Part shown: positions 45,210 through 56,741 of the stretch, one piece after another | Layout: the number at the start of each line of letters is the position of its first letter | Numbering within the stretch: the first letter of the stretch is position 1 | Source of the DNA: Schistocerca nitens | Taxonomy: Eukaryota; Arthropoda; Insecta; Orthoptera; Acrididae | Assembly: GCF_023898315.1 (NCBI RefSeq) | Contig: NC_064625.1 | Coordinates: 101,294,269-101,358,268, forward strand | Reading direction: 5' to 3' | DNA length: 64,000 nucleotides | The notes under the pieces: generated by a model | Told to the model about the DNA's origin: nothing | Database searches by the model: none | The model's input: the letters and a program-made list of their open reading frames with translations, nothing else | Made by a program: the position numbers and the translations under genes

Positions 45210-46527
45210 CGAGGTGCGACAATAAAGTAATGAGACTGTATTTTTTTTTTGTGAGATGTGGCAACCCTGCAGGGTCGCATAGGCACAATATCTCTGACCT
45301 TGGTCTATCAGCTCCTTCAGGTTCAAACAGCACATCGATGCAACTGCTCAGTTGAGTTGTGCTGTAATAAGTTGACATGTGTTTGTGTCTCTTGTCACGG
45401 AAATGGAACCACATAATATTGCACAAAGGTATGCCATTTCTTTTTGCATTAAATTGGGTGAAAACAGGACGACAACTTACGGTAAGCTGCAGAAGGCTTT
45501 TGGAAAGGAGGTTATGTCAAGAGCTCAAGTTCTTCGTTGGCATAAAATGTTTAGTGAAGGCAGAACGAATGTTGAAGATGAAGACCGCAGTGGACGACCA
45601 TCAACCTCACGGACGGACGTCAACTTGGCCAGAGTGCGTGAACTCGTACGATCTGATCGAAGATTATCCGTGAAAATGACTGCAGAAGAACTGAACATCA
45701 ATCGAGAAACAGTTCATCTAATAATAACTGAAGATCTTGGTCTGAGAAAGATTTGTGCAAAAATGGTCCCGAAAAATCTCACACCAGAACAGCAAGAAAC
45801 ACGGAAAAATGTTGCAGCCGAACTGTTAGAGCAAATGGGAATCAATCCAGAATTGTGGAGCCGTGTTATCACTGGTGATGAAAGTTGGTTTTTTCAGTAC
45901 GATCCAGAGACAAAACGCCAAAGTTCGCAATGGTGCTCAAAGGGATTACCCAGACCTAAAAAAGCTCGCATGTCAAAGTCAAAAGTGAAATGCATGCTTG
46001 TGTGCTTCTTTGATGCCAAGAGAATTGTTTATAAAGAGTGGGTGCCTCCTGGACAAACAGTTAACCAATATTACTACAAAGAAATTTTAGAAAAATTTCG
46101 TAAAAGAGTTCTTCGTGTCTGTGCCAACATTGCTGATAATTGGATTCCGCATCAGGACAAAGCGCCATCCCATACTGCTCTGTCAGTACAGCAATTTTTG
46201 ACCTCAAAACAAATTTCAGTACTACCACAGCCACCTTATTCACCAGATATTGCTCCATGTGACTTTTTTCTATTTCCAAGAGTCAAAATGGCAGTCAAGG
46301 GACACCATTTTCAAACAACACAAGATGTCCAAAAAGCCGTGATGAGGATCTTGGAGGATATTACAGAAGATGAGTTCCAGAAATGTTACCATCAATGGCA
46401 GAAGCGCTGGAAAAAGTGTGTGCAGTCAGAAGGGAACTACTCTGAAGGAGACAACACAAAACTTGACTAAAATGGTAAGCAATATTTTTTTTTCACATCA
46501 GTGTCATTACTTTATTGTCGCACCTCG
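45210..46527 (+). mobile_element. Intact mariner element
   Basis: Length 1,318 bases between TA dinucleotides (45208-45209 and 46528-46529). Inverted ends: CGAGGTGCGACAATAAAGTA, with 24 terminal bases identical on both sides. It contains one full transposase frame without stops. Lies in host intron 7, same strand as the gene, 244 bases after the exon 7 donor. Near-perfect ends and an intact frame point to a recent insertion. Confidence 0.95.
45403..46470 (+). CDS. Mariner transposase, intact, 355 residues
   Basis: Cut-and-paste transposase acting at the element's own inverted ends, in the nucleus. The start was chosen at the second Met (MEPHNIAQRYAI), which gives 355 residues, close to the family norm; an upstream in-frame Met at 45379 adds 8. 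The N-terminal half has two helix-turn-helix regions (about 1-110, with GRPSTSR between). Catalytic residues: D159 in VITGDESWF, D252 in HQDKAPSH, D287 in YSPDIAPCDFFLF, with 34 residues between the last two (DD34D). The WVPPGQTVN motif is present. The residue after D252 is Lys where Asn is usual, which may matter for activity. No stop or frameshift. Confidence 0.93.
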   Translation: MEPHNIAQRYAISFCIKLGENRTTTYGKLQKAFGKEVMSRAQVLRWHKMFSEGRTNVEDEDRSGRPSTSRTDVNLARVRELVRSDRRLSVKMTAEELNINRETVHLIITEDLGLRKICAKMVPKNLTPEQQETRKNVAAELLEQMGINPELWSRVITGDESWFFQYDPETKRQSSQWCSKGLPRPKKARMSKSKVKCMLVCFFDAKRIVYKEWVPPGQTVNQYYYKEILEKFRKRVLRVCANIADNWIPHQDKAPSHTALSVQQFLTSKQISVLPQPPYSPDIAPCDFFLFPRVKMAVKGHHFQTTQDVQKAVMRILEDITEDEFQKCYHQWQKRWKKCVQSEGNYSEGDNTKLD

Positions 46528-48034
46528 TATTTTGTTGCCAAGACAGTCTAAAACACCTCACCAAATGCCAGCAAAAAATGGATATAATTATAACAATAAT
46601 AAAAAATATGCCTAAATTTTATCCTGAATAAACAGGTCCAGGGTTCTTAATTTTTTAAAAAAGTAGCTTGACTCAGAAATTGTAAATCTCTCCGTTTCAT
46701 CACTCCAGCTATGACAAATAAATTCAGATCTTTATTTCTTGAAGTTTTCCCAGTGGACTGAATATTCTGTCATTTCTGGGAAGTGCAGCCAAGATATTAT
46801 TAACTCTGGTACCAACATGAACATTTCCAACATAACATTGCCATCTTTATAATAGATACCAACAAAAGGCCTTGGCTCCATCATCGCAGCCAAGTATGCT
46901 GAGCACTCCAGCTTCTCCCGTCACTGTGCTATTCCAAGCAGTTGTGTGAGTGAGATGGCTATACACTGAAGGCTGCACATATGGGAAACATAGGAAGATG
47001 TGTTTGAAGCACCGTACAACTATTTCTCAGAGCAAAAATTGCCGCACACCTTTTATAAGCAGAATTTTATTTTTCTACCAAAGCAGTAATTTTTATTGCA
47101 TAATTAAAGAAGTACATTAGATAGTACTAATATGGTGAGCAGAACTACAGAAAGCTTCATGTACTGGCATTTAACATTAAGTTGTGATGTTTATAAATTT
47201 ATACACATTTCAATTTTATAACATATAATACATACAGAATTATGCTTCATGATACAGTCAAACATATGGAATTATGCAGATTGAAGTCTGTCACACCTGT
47301 AAGTTGGTGTGACATTGTCGATTTCATAAAAGAAAAAAAAAATTGCACAGATGTGTCAAAATGAACATTGAAATAACTTTAGCATCTTTTCTGTGCTGCT
47401 GAGGATATTGCTCTTGGGGTGATATTTAAGTCTTGCAAATACCTGTTCTGGACAAACAGGTTGTTGAGCTGGTGCTAAAATGTACGTCTCTCAGCCCAAG
47501 TTTAAAGTAATGGGGTACATTAGCAGTCAGAAGCGAGAATGATCTGACAAATAAAGTGAAATCCATCTTGAGTCATAAAAGTCTTGGAATCTCTTTGAGA
47601 AATCATGCTGAAATGTTTCAATTACTTAAAAATAGACAGTCATGTCTGGTCCACAAACGACTGCCTTCACTTATAGGCAATGTTCCATGCTGTACCTGAG
47701 ACTGATTTTTTCATAGGACTACTTTTTATTTGATGACATCAATTTGTCTGCCATATGTTACCAAACGATTCTCCCCTTGCATTAAGACACTTAATGAATT
47801 CAAATAATGCGTGATGTTGACCACAAAAGATTTTGTCACTTACTCTTAATTCAGTTTTTCCTTCAGCTCAACCAGCTTTCACTGCAGTTCATCAGAAGAC
47901 AATTGAATTATATTGTCATTGTGTCCGGTGTTGTAATGACGTTTCAGTAAGCATTTTCCAGCCATCAGTAATATGATGGCACGTTAGGCATTTTACGTAG
48001 CCTTTAAACGATATGAAAAATAAGCCAGTTCCCG
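46528..48034. other. AT-rich intronic sequence, nothing recognised
   Basis: No gene or repeat boundary supported; short frames only. Confidence 0.5.
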
Positions 48035-48838
48035 TTTGGCACTGATGATCTTTCAGATAATATTAATAGTAGAATCAGGCTTTTTGCAGATGATGCATTT
48101 ATCTATAATGAAGTGCTCTCTAAAAGAAGCTGCATAAATATTCAGTCAGATCTTGATAAGATTTCAACATGGTACGGAGATTAGGAACTTACTATAAATG
48201 TTCAGAAATGTAAAATTGTGCACCTCACAAAATGAAAAAATGTAGTAACTTGTAACTGTAATATTAAGGAGTCACTCCTGAAAACTGACCAATTTGTACA
48301 ACTCATACAACATGGGTGTAACACTTTGTAGGGATACGAAATGCAATGACCACATAGGTTCAGTTGTGGGTAAAGCACATGGTAGACTTTGGTTCATTGG
48401 TAGAATACTGGGGAAGTGCAATCAGTTTACAAAAGAGATTGCTTATGAATCTCTAATGCAACCCATCCTAGAACATTGCTCGGGTTTGTGGGAGCCATAC
48501 CAGATAGGACTAACAGGGGATATTGAATGTTTACAGAGAAGGGCAGCACGAATGGTCACTGGTTTGTTTAATCTGTGGGAGAGTGCCATAGAGATACTGT
48601 ACGAACTGAAATGGCAGCCTCTTGAGGACAGACATAAACTATCCCAAGAAGGTCTGTTAACAAAGTTTCAAGAGTCGGTTTAAATGATTACTACAGATAT
48701 ACTACAACCCCCTAAGTATCACTCACACACAGAGGCATTTGAAGAATCATTCTTGCTGCTCTCCATACATGAACGGAACAGGAAAAACCCTAATATCTGG
48801 TGCAATGGGATGTACCCTCTGTGATGCACCTCAAGGTG
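48035..48838 (+). mobile_element. CR1-type LINE, decayed 3' fragment
   Basis: FADDAFIYNEVLSKRSC (48089-48140, the active-site box) and then 48294-48683 encoding MGVTLCRDTKCNDHI, LEHCSGLWEPYQIGLTGDI and QRRAARMVTGLFN. The 3' region ends near CCTCAAGGTGAAAG, where a second copy begins. A diverged relative of the copy that follows. Confidence 0.75.
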
Positions 48839-48842
48839 AAAG

Positions 48843-50690
48843 TAAAGTTCTATGTACTGACTAGGCAGAAAATCCTAAGAAATTTTGGTCTTATGTCAAA
48901 GTGGTAGGTGGATCAAAACAAAATGTCCAGACACTCTGCGACCAAAATGGTACTGAAACAGACGATGACAGACTATAGGCCGAAATACTAAATGCCTTTT
49001 TCCAAAGCTGTTTCACAGAGGAAGACTGCACTGTAGTTCCTTCTCTAGATTGTCACACAGATAACCAAATGGTAGATATCGAAATAGATGACAGAGGGAT
49101 AGAAAAACAATTAAAATCGCTCAAAAGAGGAAAGGCCGCTGGACCTGATGGGATACCAGTTCGATCTTACACAGAGTACGCGAAGGAACTTGCCCCCCTT
49201 CTTGCAGCGGTGTACCGTAGGTCTCTAGAAGAGCGTAGCGTTCCAAAGGATTGGAAAAGGGCACAGGTCATCCCCGTTTTCAAGAAGGGACATCGAACAG
49301 ATGTGCAGAACTATAGACCTATATCTCTAACGTCGATCAGTTGTAGAATTTTGGAACACGTATTATGTTAATGACTTTTCTGGAGACTAGAAATCTACTC
49401 TGTAGGAATCAGCATGGGTTTTGAAAAAGACGGTCGTGTGAAACCCAGCTTGCGCTATTCGTCCACGAGACTCAGAGGGCCATAGACATGGGTTCACAGG
49501 TAGATGCCATGTTTCTTGACTTCCGCAAGGCGTTTGATACAGTTCCCCACAGTTGTTTAATGAACAAAGTAAGATCATATGGACTGTCAGACCAATTGTG
49601 TGATTGGATTGAAGAGTTCCTAGATAACAGAACACAGCATGTCATTCTCAATGGAGAGAAGTCTTCCGAAGTAAGAGTGATTTCAGGTGAGCCACAAGGG
49701 AGTGTCATAGGACCGTTGCTATTCACAATATACATAAATGACCTTGTGGATGACATTGAAAGTTAACTGAGGCTTTTTGCAAATGACGCTGTGGTGTATA
49801 GAGAGATTGTAACAATGGAAAATTGTAGTGAAATGCAGGAGGATCTGCAGCGGATTGACGCATGGTGCAGGGAATGGCAATTGAATCTCAATGTAGACAA
49901 GTGTAATGTGCTGCAAATACATAGAAAGATAGTTCCCTTATCATTTAGCTACAAAATAGCAGGTCAGCAACTGGAAGCAGTTAATTCCATAAATTATCTG
50001 GGAGTACGCATTAAGAATGATTTAAAATGGAATATCCATAAATTATATGGGAGTACGCATTAGGAGTGATTTAAAATGGAACGATCATATAAAGTTGATT
50101 GTCGGTAAAGCAGATGCCAGACTGAGATTCATTGGAAGAATCCTAAGGAAATGCAATCCGAAAACAAAGGAAGTAGGTTAGTACGCTTGTTCGCCCACTG
50201 CTTGAATACTGCTCAGCAGTATGGGATCCGTACCAGATAGGATTGATAGAACAGATAGAGAAGATCCAACAGACAGCAGCGGGCTTCGTTACAGGATCAT
50301 TTAGTAATCGCGAAAGCTTTATTGAGATGATAGATAAACTCCAGTGGAAGACTCTGCAGGAGAGACGCTCAGTAGCTCGGTACGGCCTTTTGTTAAAGTT
50401 TCGAGAACATACCTTCACCGAAGAGTCAAGCAGTATATTGCTCCCTCCTACGTATATCTCGCGAAGAGACCATGAGGATAAAATCAGAGAGATTAGAGCC
50501 CACACAGAAGCATACCGACAATCCTTCTTTCCACGAACAATACGAGACTGGAATAGAAATGAGAACTGATAGAGGTACTCAGGGTACCCTCCGCCACACA
50601 CCGTCAGGTGGCTTGTGGAGTATGGATGTAGATGTAGATGTAGAAGGTGGTTTGCAGGGTATAGATGTAGATGTAGAACAATGTGGCTTC
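48843..50690 (+). mobile_element. CR1-type LINE, 5'-truncated, with most of the RT
   Basis: The longest CR1-type copy here. In order: GKAAGPDGIPVRSY (49069-49371 frame), VIPVFKKGHRTDVQNYRPIS, then FRKAFDTVPH and GEPQGSVIGPLLFTIYINDL (49488-49766), FANDAVVY (49773-49796; the FADD box mutated to FAND), then the C-terminal region to the stop at 50569. Stops occur after EHVLC and DDIES. A 49-base tandem duplication breaks the frame at 49986-50083. The tail has GATGTAGATGTAGATGTAGA. Inactive. Confidence 0.85.
49986..50083 (+). repeat. 49-base tandem duplication inside the LINE
   Basis: TCCATAAATTAT-TGGGAGTA starts at 49986 and again at 50035; two units of 49 bases, absent from the related copy at 14101-14150. 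It shifts the frame. Confidence 0.85.
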
Positions 50691-50967
50691 TCTACTTTTT
50701 ATTTTTTAGACTGTGGACATCACAGTATTTCTAATGTAGAATATAAATATAATTTAATGCAAGTAGTATTGCCAGCAAACCGCTTAGCACCTGACAGAGT
50801 GAATGTGTTGCTCAAGTGGCGTATGGCTGTAGCATTCATGTTTCTTTCTCTGCTCACCCCTCAGCACCGCTTGCCACTTCATTCGGACTGCTAGCAGAAT
50901 GCTCACTTAGCATCATTTTGCCAGGCCTGGGCTAGGAGATCGGGAACTGATGTGCATTCTTTTCCAG

Positions 50968-51262
50968 GCTGGAGGAGCTGCACGAGCAATACGGGTCATC
51001 TTCGTCACCAGAGTCGAGCCCCGCGGTGCCAGGATCACCAGTCGCGAGACGGCGCAGTCGGCTCCCACCCCCGCCACCCCCACTGCCGGCAGATCTGCCC
51101 CGCATCCCTGCACCACCCCACATGCCCGCCAAGCTGCCAGTTCACAGGTTGCCCACCGCCTCTGACACCAACTCCACACGCGGCCACCACCCACCGCTGC
51201 TACCCTCGCAGCCGCCGGCTGCTGGCGATACGAGCGGTGGTGACGACACGGCCGAGGGCTGA
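50968..51262 (+). CDS. Host gene, last exon (proline-rich C-terminus)
   Basis: The acceptor gcattcttttccag ends at 50967. The first base completes an Arg codon with exon 7, and the stop TGA is at 51260-51262. It encodes residues 600-696: LEELHEQYGSSSSPESSPAV, then a basic RRRSR followed by LPPPPPPLPADLP, an SH3/WW/EVH1-type ligand sequence, and a disordered Pro/Ser/Gly tail ending GGDDTAEG. The poly-Pro run suggests binding to SH3 or profilin-like partners; that is inference. Confidence 0.85.
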
Positions 51263-51352
51263 GCCCGTCTGGACTCCCCAAGCTCTCTCTGCTGCTGCCA
51301 CCGGGACTCCCCTGCCTCCCAGCTCTGAGCACCTGCAGTGTCCAGCTCCTAC

Positions 51353-51356
<4 letters not shown>

Positions 51357-51398
<42 letters not shown>
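51357..51398 (+). repeat. (GA)21 microsatellite in the probable 3' UTR
   Basis: An uninterrupted run of 21 GA units about 95 bases after the host stop codon. Confidence 0.95.
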
Positions 51399-51401
<3 letters not shown>

Positions 51402-53349
51402 ATTCATCTGCAGCACTGGGAGGACCTGCCCGGTAGGCAACAAGTTCCAACATAACAATTTCAGAAATATTTCCCTCGGTTCGACACTCAACTTAAAGCT
51501 CAGTACCAGGGATTTTTGCAAATGGTGCTTAACCGTGCGACGTTTCTGCGTCTCACCCCCCGAGTGGGGTCAGAAATATAAACGCTGGCACAGTTAACTC
51601 ATCAGATTTTATGAATGACAACTAATATGACAACTTGTGCTTAGGTAACTTGGGTGTTAAAAGTCCTGTACACTGTTATTCTATTGAAAGGCTCTGTGAT
51701 GATCATTCACAGTCAATACATCTTGTTTCTCTACAACAAGAATACTCGGGATGAAATGCGGATTTTTTCCCCTTTTTCACCATCTACATTTGAGATTCTA
51801 CTATGGAGTACCTGTGACGGAGCACTGGAAACAAAGATAAAATCTTATAGTTTTTTTCTGTCAACCTGTAATCAAATTTCTATTCTCAACAGATAGGGCC
51901 TTCAGCAATACATCAGTTATGGCTCCTACTTCTGAAGCCTTCATAAATATATTAAAAGGCTTTATTTGATAAGTGATATGAATACCAGTTCCATTCAGAT
52001 AACTTCAACTGTGGCTAAAGAACAGCCAAACATAAATACCCTGTAATGAAAATGACACTGCAGGAAAAAAGAGAGGAATCTGAGGGTCTATAATTAGATG
52101 TACTTACCATCAACACTTTTCCAGATGTCAAGATATTGGAAAATAATAATTTTATATGCATAGCTTTAAATGACCATGTTCAAACAGAATGTGTACTGTT
52201 ACGCTAGAACACAGCACAAAATATGATGAGTCGAATTACTGAAATGACATCAAATGCGCCAAGTGCCCGAGACCAAATACGTAGCTCATATGTCGGGTTC
52301 AGAAATTTAAAAAGATGTATACGTTGTGTACAGGCAAAGGAAACACTGAGAACTATGCAGAGAGAAAACATTATAAGACACCATTGTGCATACGAGTTTC
52401 ACAATACATGACCGCCTGAGCGAGACTTTGTAAATGCAAATGTGGTAATGTTCCATGCAACTAAATGGCGTAAAGTAGTAAGATTTAAGTAACTGGAGGA
52501 AAGTACAGAAGATAATTTTGAGCTATGACCTACAGTTAGCCACCAGAAGTAAAATAATTCTTTGGCTGTTTGTGGTTCTGTCCCAGATCTTAGCAAGCAA
52601 TTGAGCTATTATGCTCTCTCACAGCACCTGGAACTCTCACAAACTGATGGAGAAATAGTGTGTGGTGGCTGCTTTTAGTTATGTAGAACTATCAACTTTG
52701 AAATAATGCATCTGACAAGTTGGTGTTACTCAGGAGTGAGCAAATTAATGTTTATTGATGCGGAAATGGCACGACTGCTGAGAGAAGGGGAATGGCTGGA
52801 AAACTCTTGTTTCAAAATGTTGTTGACCCTTGTTTAAATGTCACTGCACTTATTGTACTTATGCTAAGTCACTAGCATTGATGTACTTATTACCAGCAAT
52901 AGAGGCTATATGCATTATCACCCTTGCAGGTAATAGAAACCATTGTTTACTATATCACGGCCTTCAGTACGTATAAAATATATAGCTGCAGTACATGCAA
53001 GATACATACATGAAGCTTTTGGAGAAGGCCATCTCCCCTTCACAGTTTGTATGGTTAGCTCCCATTCCTGCCACCTATACAGATTATTTAGACACATTAT
53101 AACAAATGCGACAGTTATGTAAGATTGGCGTGTCTTCGACATATATTACTGTGCCGTCAGAGCCTGCTCATCTTGAATTGTGGCATGCACACTATGTAAG
53201 CTTCTGCTCAGGAGTTGACCCTATACATAGATGGCACAGAAACATATTTATTATATATAATGTATTATGAGAGGAATATCTTTGTGTAATCGGAAAGTTT
53301 TATGAAGTAAAGAGAAAATTGTGCATGTCTTCCGATGATCTGTTTATAC

Positions 53350-53380
53350 AATAAATCTATCCTTTTAGCTATCAAATAAA
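53350..53380 (+). promoter_or_regulatory. Candidate polyadenylation signals
   Basis: Two AATAAA hexamers (53350-53355 and 53375-53380) with T-rich sequence after 53384. They are the first paired canonical signals I noticed after the host stop codon. Confidence 0.35.
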
Positions 53381-53469
53381 GATTGTTCTATTTTATACCT
53401 TCCTTATTGTTCTACTGAAATTTTTGTTGTTTTGCTTCACTAAGGTATGATAAAGTACAGCTGTCATTC

Positions 53470-53765
53470 AACCTGGAAATTGGTTTTGAACACCAAACTG
53501 TTTTTCTTCTCACAGTCCTATCACGTGTGGTATGCTGTTGCCTTCTTCTGACCTTTCCACTTAATTATCTAGTTAGAGGCAACCTACAGTTTATGTGGGC
53601 ATCACACCACAGCACAACTCACAGTTTTCACAATAACAAAATTGCACTTTGTGGAATAAATGGTGAGTGACAGAAACACCTACTGGGGATCGAATTTCAG
53701 GCCTTTGAATTCTTAGCCTAGCACCTTTCCATTGAGTCACCAAGCTGCTTTATTCACTAGCATAG
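53470..53765 (-). mobile_element. tRNA-derived SINE, GGTTTTGAACACCA family, copy 1
   Basis: On the minus strand the head (about 53755-53680) reads GCTTGGTGACTCAATGGAAA (A-box-like), with AAATTCGATCCCCAGTAGG (B-box-like) after it. The body contains GGTATGCTGTTGCCTTCTTC on the plus strand, matching 55395-55665. Old; no clear target duplication. Confidence 0.55.
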
Positions 53766-54008
53766 CAATAGTTGTACGCAGATTTACACCTGATAGAACT
53801 CTCCATATTGGATGAATTATGGACAGTGCCGCACAACATGAGAACTCTTACGTTTCCTGTGAGTAGAAACGCACAAGTTGGAAACATGAAGACATGGGCG
53901 ATTTCTTCCTATCATAAACACCAGAAATGTCTTGCAATTACTCATGAGCTGGTACTCTAATTTTCATCAAACTCATTTGTCAAAATAATTAAGCAATCAA
54001 ATGACATA

Positions 54009-55232
54009 CAGGGTTTGTTCCAAAAATTTCAAGAATAAAATTCTCCACCAAACCAGAGGGGCTAGTGTAGTGCAGTTTTTGGCAGGAACTGTGATGACGG
54101 ATCTCGGCTAATGAACATGACTTGGCTCGGTTGCCTCCACACGGTGACAGAGTGAGGGTATATTCTGTGCATAGTTTGTTTTGGTGACATGTCGAGATGC
54201 AGTGGTTAATTTAGCAACAGTACACAATTAAATTTTACATTAAACTAAAAAACTTGGGCTCTGAGATGATGGACCTGATTTGGGGAGTCTTTGGGGAGGA
54301 AACCAAGTCCCCCGACAAGAATTTACGAGTTGAGCAAGATGTTCTGAGAGAGCTGTGAAAATGACAATGAGTGCTTTGAGCATCTGTCTATGTCTCAAAC
54401 ACATAAAAATGTGAAGAAAGTGCAAAAGATTTTTAATGGGGATTGACACTTGAGCCTAAGAGTGATCAAATGCTTATCAGATTTTGAGAAAAGGTGCAAG
54501 CAAAGGTGGTCCCACGAATGGTGACTGATGAACAAAAGGAAATCCCCGCGCTGTAGTGTCACGAGTTCTTGGGATGCCTTGAAAGTGACCCATATTTTTT
54601 CGACATGGTAGTGACAGGCAATAAGATATGGATTTTTGGGAACAATCTTGAATAAAAAAGACAAAGCAGTGAGTAGTAGACTAAAAACTCAACTCGCCCA
54701 AAGATGGCTCGCACGAGCAAATTTGAGGTTAAGGCAACCTTCTGGATCCAAAGGTGTTCTCCACAGTGAATTTGTGTCTCAAAGATAAACAGATAGTGTC
54801 CAGTTTTACACTCAGATCCTTGTACAGTTATGGGATAATGTGAAATGTGTCCGGAAAGACGCAGCGACCAACCGGATTTTGCAACACAGCACTGTCCCGG
54901 GCCACAGCGCCATCAGTGTGCAAGAGTTTCTTGCCTGGAATGACGCAGCAACACTGCCGTACAACCCTTACTTGGCATCAAACGCCTGCTGTTTCTTTCT
55001 GAGAATAAAGAAAAGCTCAAAGGGACACAATCTTGGGTCATCACAGGGAGTAAAAAGAAGATTCAACATGCTACCTTAAGGAGGTTCCCAATGACGGATT
55101 CCAGGAAGCCAATGCGGACTGGGTGGAGTGATGCAGAAGGAATGTACTTTGAAATTTTTTAAGGTTTTGTATGTTAAAAAGCAATAAATCAATTTAACAA
55201 AATTATTCTTGAAACTTTTGAGACAGATCCTG
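54009..55232 (+). mobile_element. Mariner element, complete ends, decayed transposase
   Basis: Left CAGGGTTTGTTCCAAAAATT and right TTTTGAGACAGATCCTG are inverted ends beside TA. Interior (+): scraps including LQHSTVPGHSAISVQEFL and the third-Asp region as YNPYLASNACCFFL (the Asp residues lost), KKSSKGHNLGSSQGV. Many stops. Flanked on either side by copies of one SINE family. Confidence 0.8.
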
Positions 55233-55394
55233 TATTACATGTAACACAGAGAAAAGCTTTCTATTTATTCTGGTACACATGGAGGATATATAATTTCTGA
55301 TACAGTGAAATATATTTACACTCTGTAGCATTTAAGGCACAATTAATAACTGGTTTGCCTCCAACTTAACTGTTAAATAAAACTCTCAGCAACC

Positions 55395-55665
55395 AGAATA
55401 TTGGTTTGAACACCACACTGCTTTACTAGGCATATTCCTATTGGATGTGGCATGCTGTCGCCTTCCTCTGACCTGAGTTATCTCACCAGTTGTAGGAGGA
55501 CCTATAGTCTTATCTGTGGTGCAACATGGTATTTTTTATGTAAAAAATCATTGCAGGAGGTGAAAGAAGTATGTGATAGATAAAAATTCTGGGACCAACG
55601 GGTAATCAAACCATGGACATTTAGATTTGTAGTTTATCCACTGAGCCAGCAAGCCACAGATTTAA
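55395..55665 (-). mobile_element. tRNA-derived SINE, GGTTTTGAACACCA family, copy 2
   Basis: Shares GGTTTGAACACCACACTG and GTGGCATGCTGTCGCCTTCC with 53482-53560. The minus-strand head at about 55660-55590 has GCTTGCTGGCTCAGTGGATA and GGTTTGATTACCCG. Confidence 0.55.
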
Positions 55666-56426
55666 TTAACAGGAGGAGGAAAGTCCTGTTAACAAGCTAC
55701 ATTAGAAATCATCTTGCTACAGGAAAAAAAGCTTTAACACCAGAACAAAGTGTCCGATACCGAGTCCACTACTGTTTTTGTTGTACGTGAGTGATCTCCC
55801 GCCTTTCTGTGATAAGTGAGAATTCTCTTTTCTTGTGACGCACACACACCATAATATATTCCACTAAAGATGGACCAACTAAACAAAATGTACAGGTCTT
55901 CTCAGTAAACTTATCCACTATTTTTTTTTTATAAATGGACTACTATTTAATTAGAAAAAATACATGTCTCACTCAATTTTGGGGAGGTGGTAAACACACC
56001 TTTAATACAGCTATTTACTACACAGATTTCAACTACAACGCAAGCAGTATAAAACAGGCAATGAAAATATGCTGTGCAGTTGGGTGTAAATTACAATAAA
56101 AAATTGACTTGAAAACTGCATATTTTAGCTTTCCTCATTAAGTTCAGCAGTCTGCTGTGAAGAAGAGGTAAGCATTATTTCTACCTTGAATCACTCACAG
56201 ACAGCATCACACTGTTCTGCTTCCAGCATCTCCAACACACTGGTCACAAACCCACAGTTGTGGAGTCTGAGCAGCTACCCATCCATCCCTGATTTGTTAA
56301 GCAAAGTGTTATAGCAAATCACATAATTGTATTCATTCACTCACTGTGCTCTGTAGATCCTATTGAGATGGAAAGACTTCAGTGATACAGAAAAAAATTG
56401 GCAAACATGTTTGAAAATATGATATA
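55666..56426. other. Unassigned sequence
   Basis: AT-rich; no gene or repeat supported. Confidence 0.5.
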
Positions 56427-56741
56427 GTTGGATAGATAAAAAAAATCTACTCATCAAGTGACGGCAGGAGAAAACACATATAAAAGATGTGGGAAGTCTT
56501 TCCTTCTTGCCTGGTCCAGTAAATCTCTCCAGACACAGTGTTCTGGGTGACTTTTCAATAGCTCCTTCCCATTTGCTAAATCTCGCTACTAATTTTCCTT
56601 CATCCTTCTTCCTTTCGTTTCAACCCTTCAGCCAGAAGAAGGTGCCACTGGCTCTGAAAGCTTGCATATTCCCAAATCTTTTACATGTGTCTTCACCTGA
56701 CACCAGTTGGTGAGTAGACTTTTGTATCTACCAATTCCATT
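56427..56741. mobile_element. MITE with TAGATAC-type inverted ends
   Basis: Left TTGGATAGATAAAAAAAATC (then TACTCATCAAG) and right TTGGTGAGTAGACTTTTGTA (then TCTACCAA) are imperfect inverted ends. The interior contains CCACTGGCTCTGAAAGCTTG, which recurs at 63600 (CCACTGGCTCCGAAAGCTTG). The 74-residue frame here is not a gene. Confidence 0.65.

Larger units (their letters stand above)
51263..53380 (+). other. Probable 3' UTR of the host gene
   Basis: No coding sequence follows the stop. No clear transposon is recognised until about 53470, unlike the introns. Candidate polyadenylation signals AATAAA occur at 53350-53355 and 53375-53380, about 2.1 kb after the stop, with T-rich sequence after them. 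The end is a guess; a shorter UTR is possible. Confidence 0.35.
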
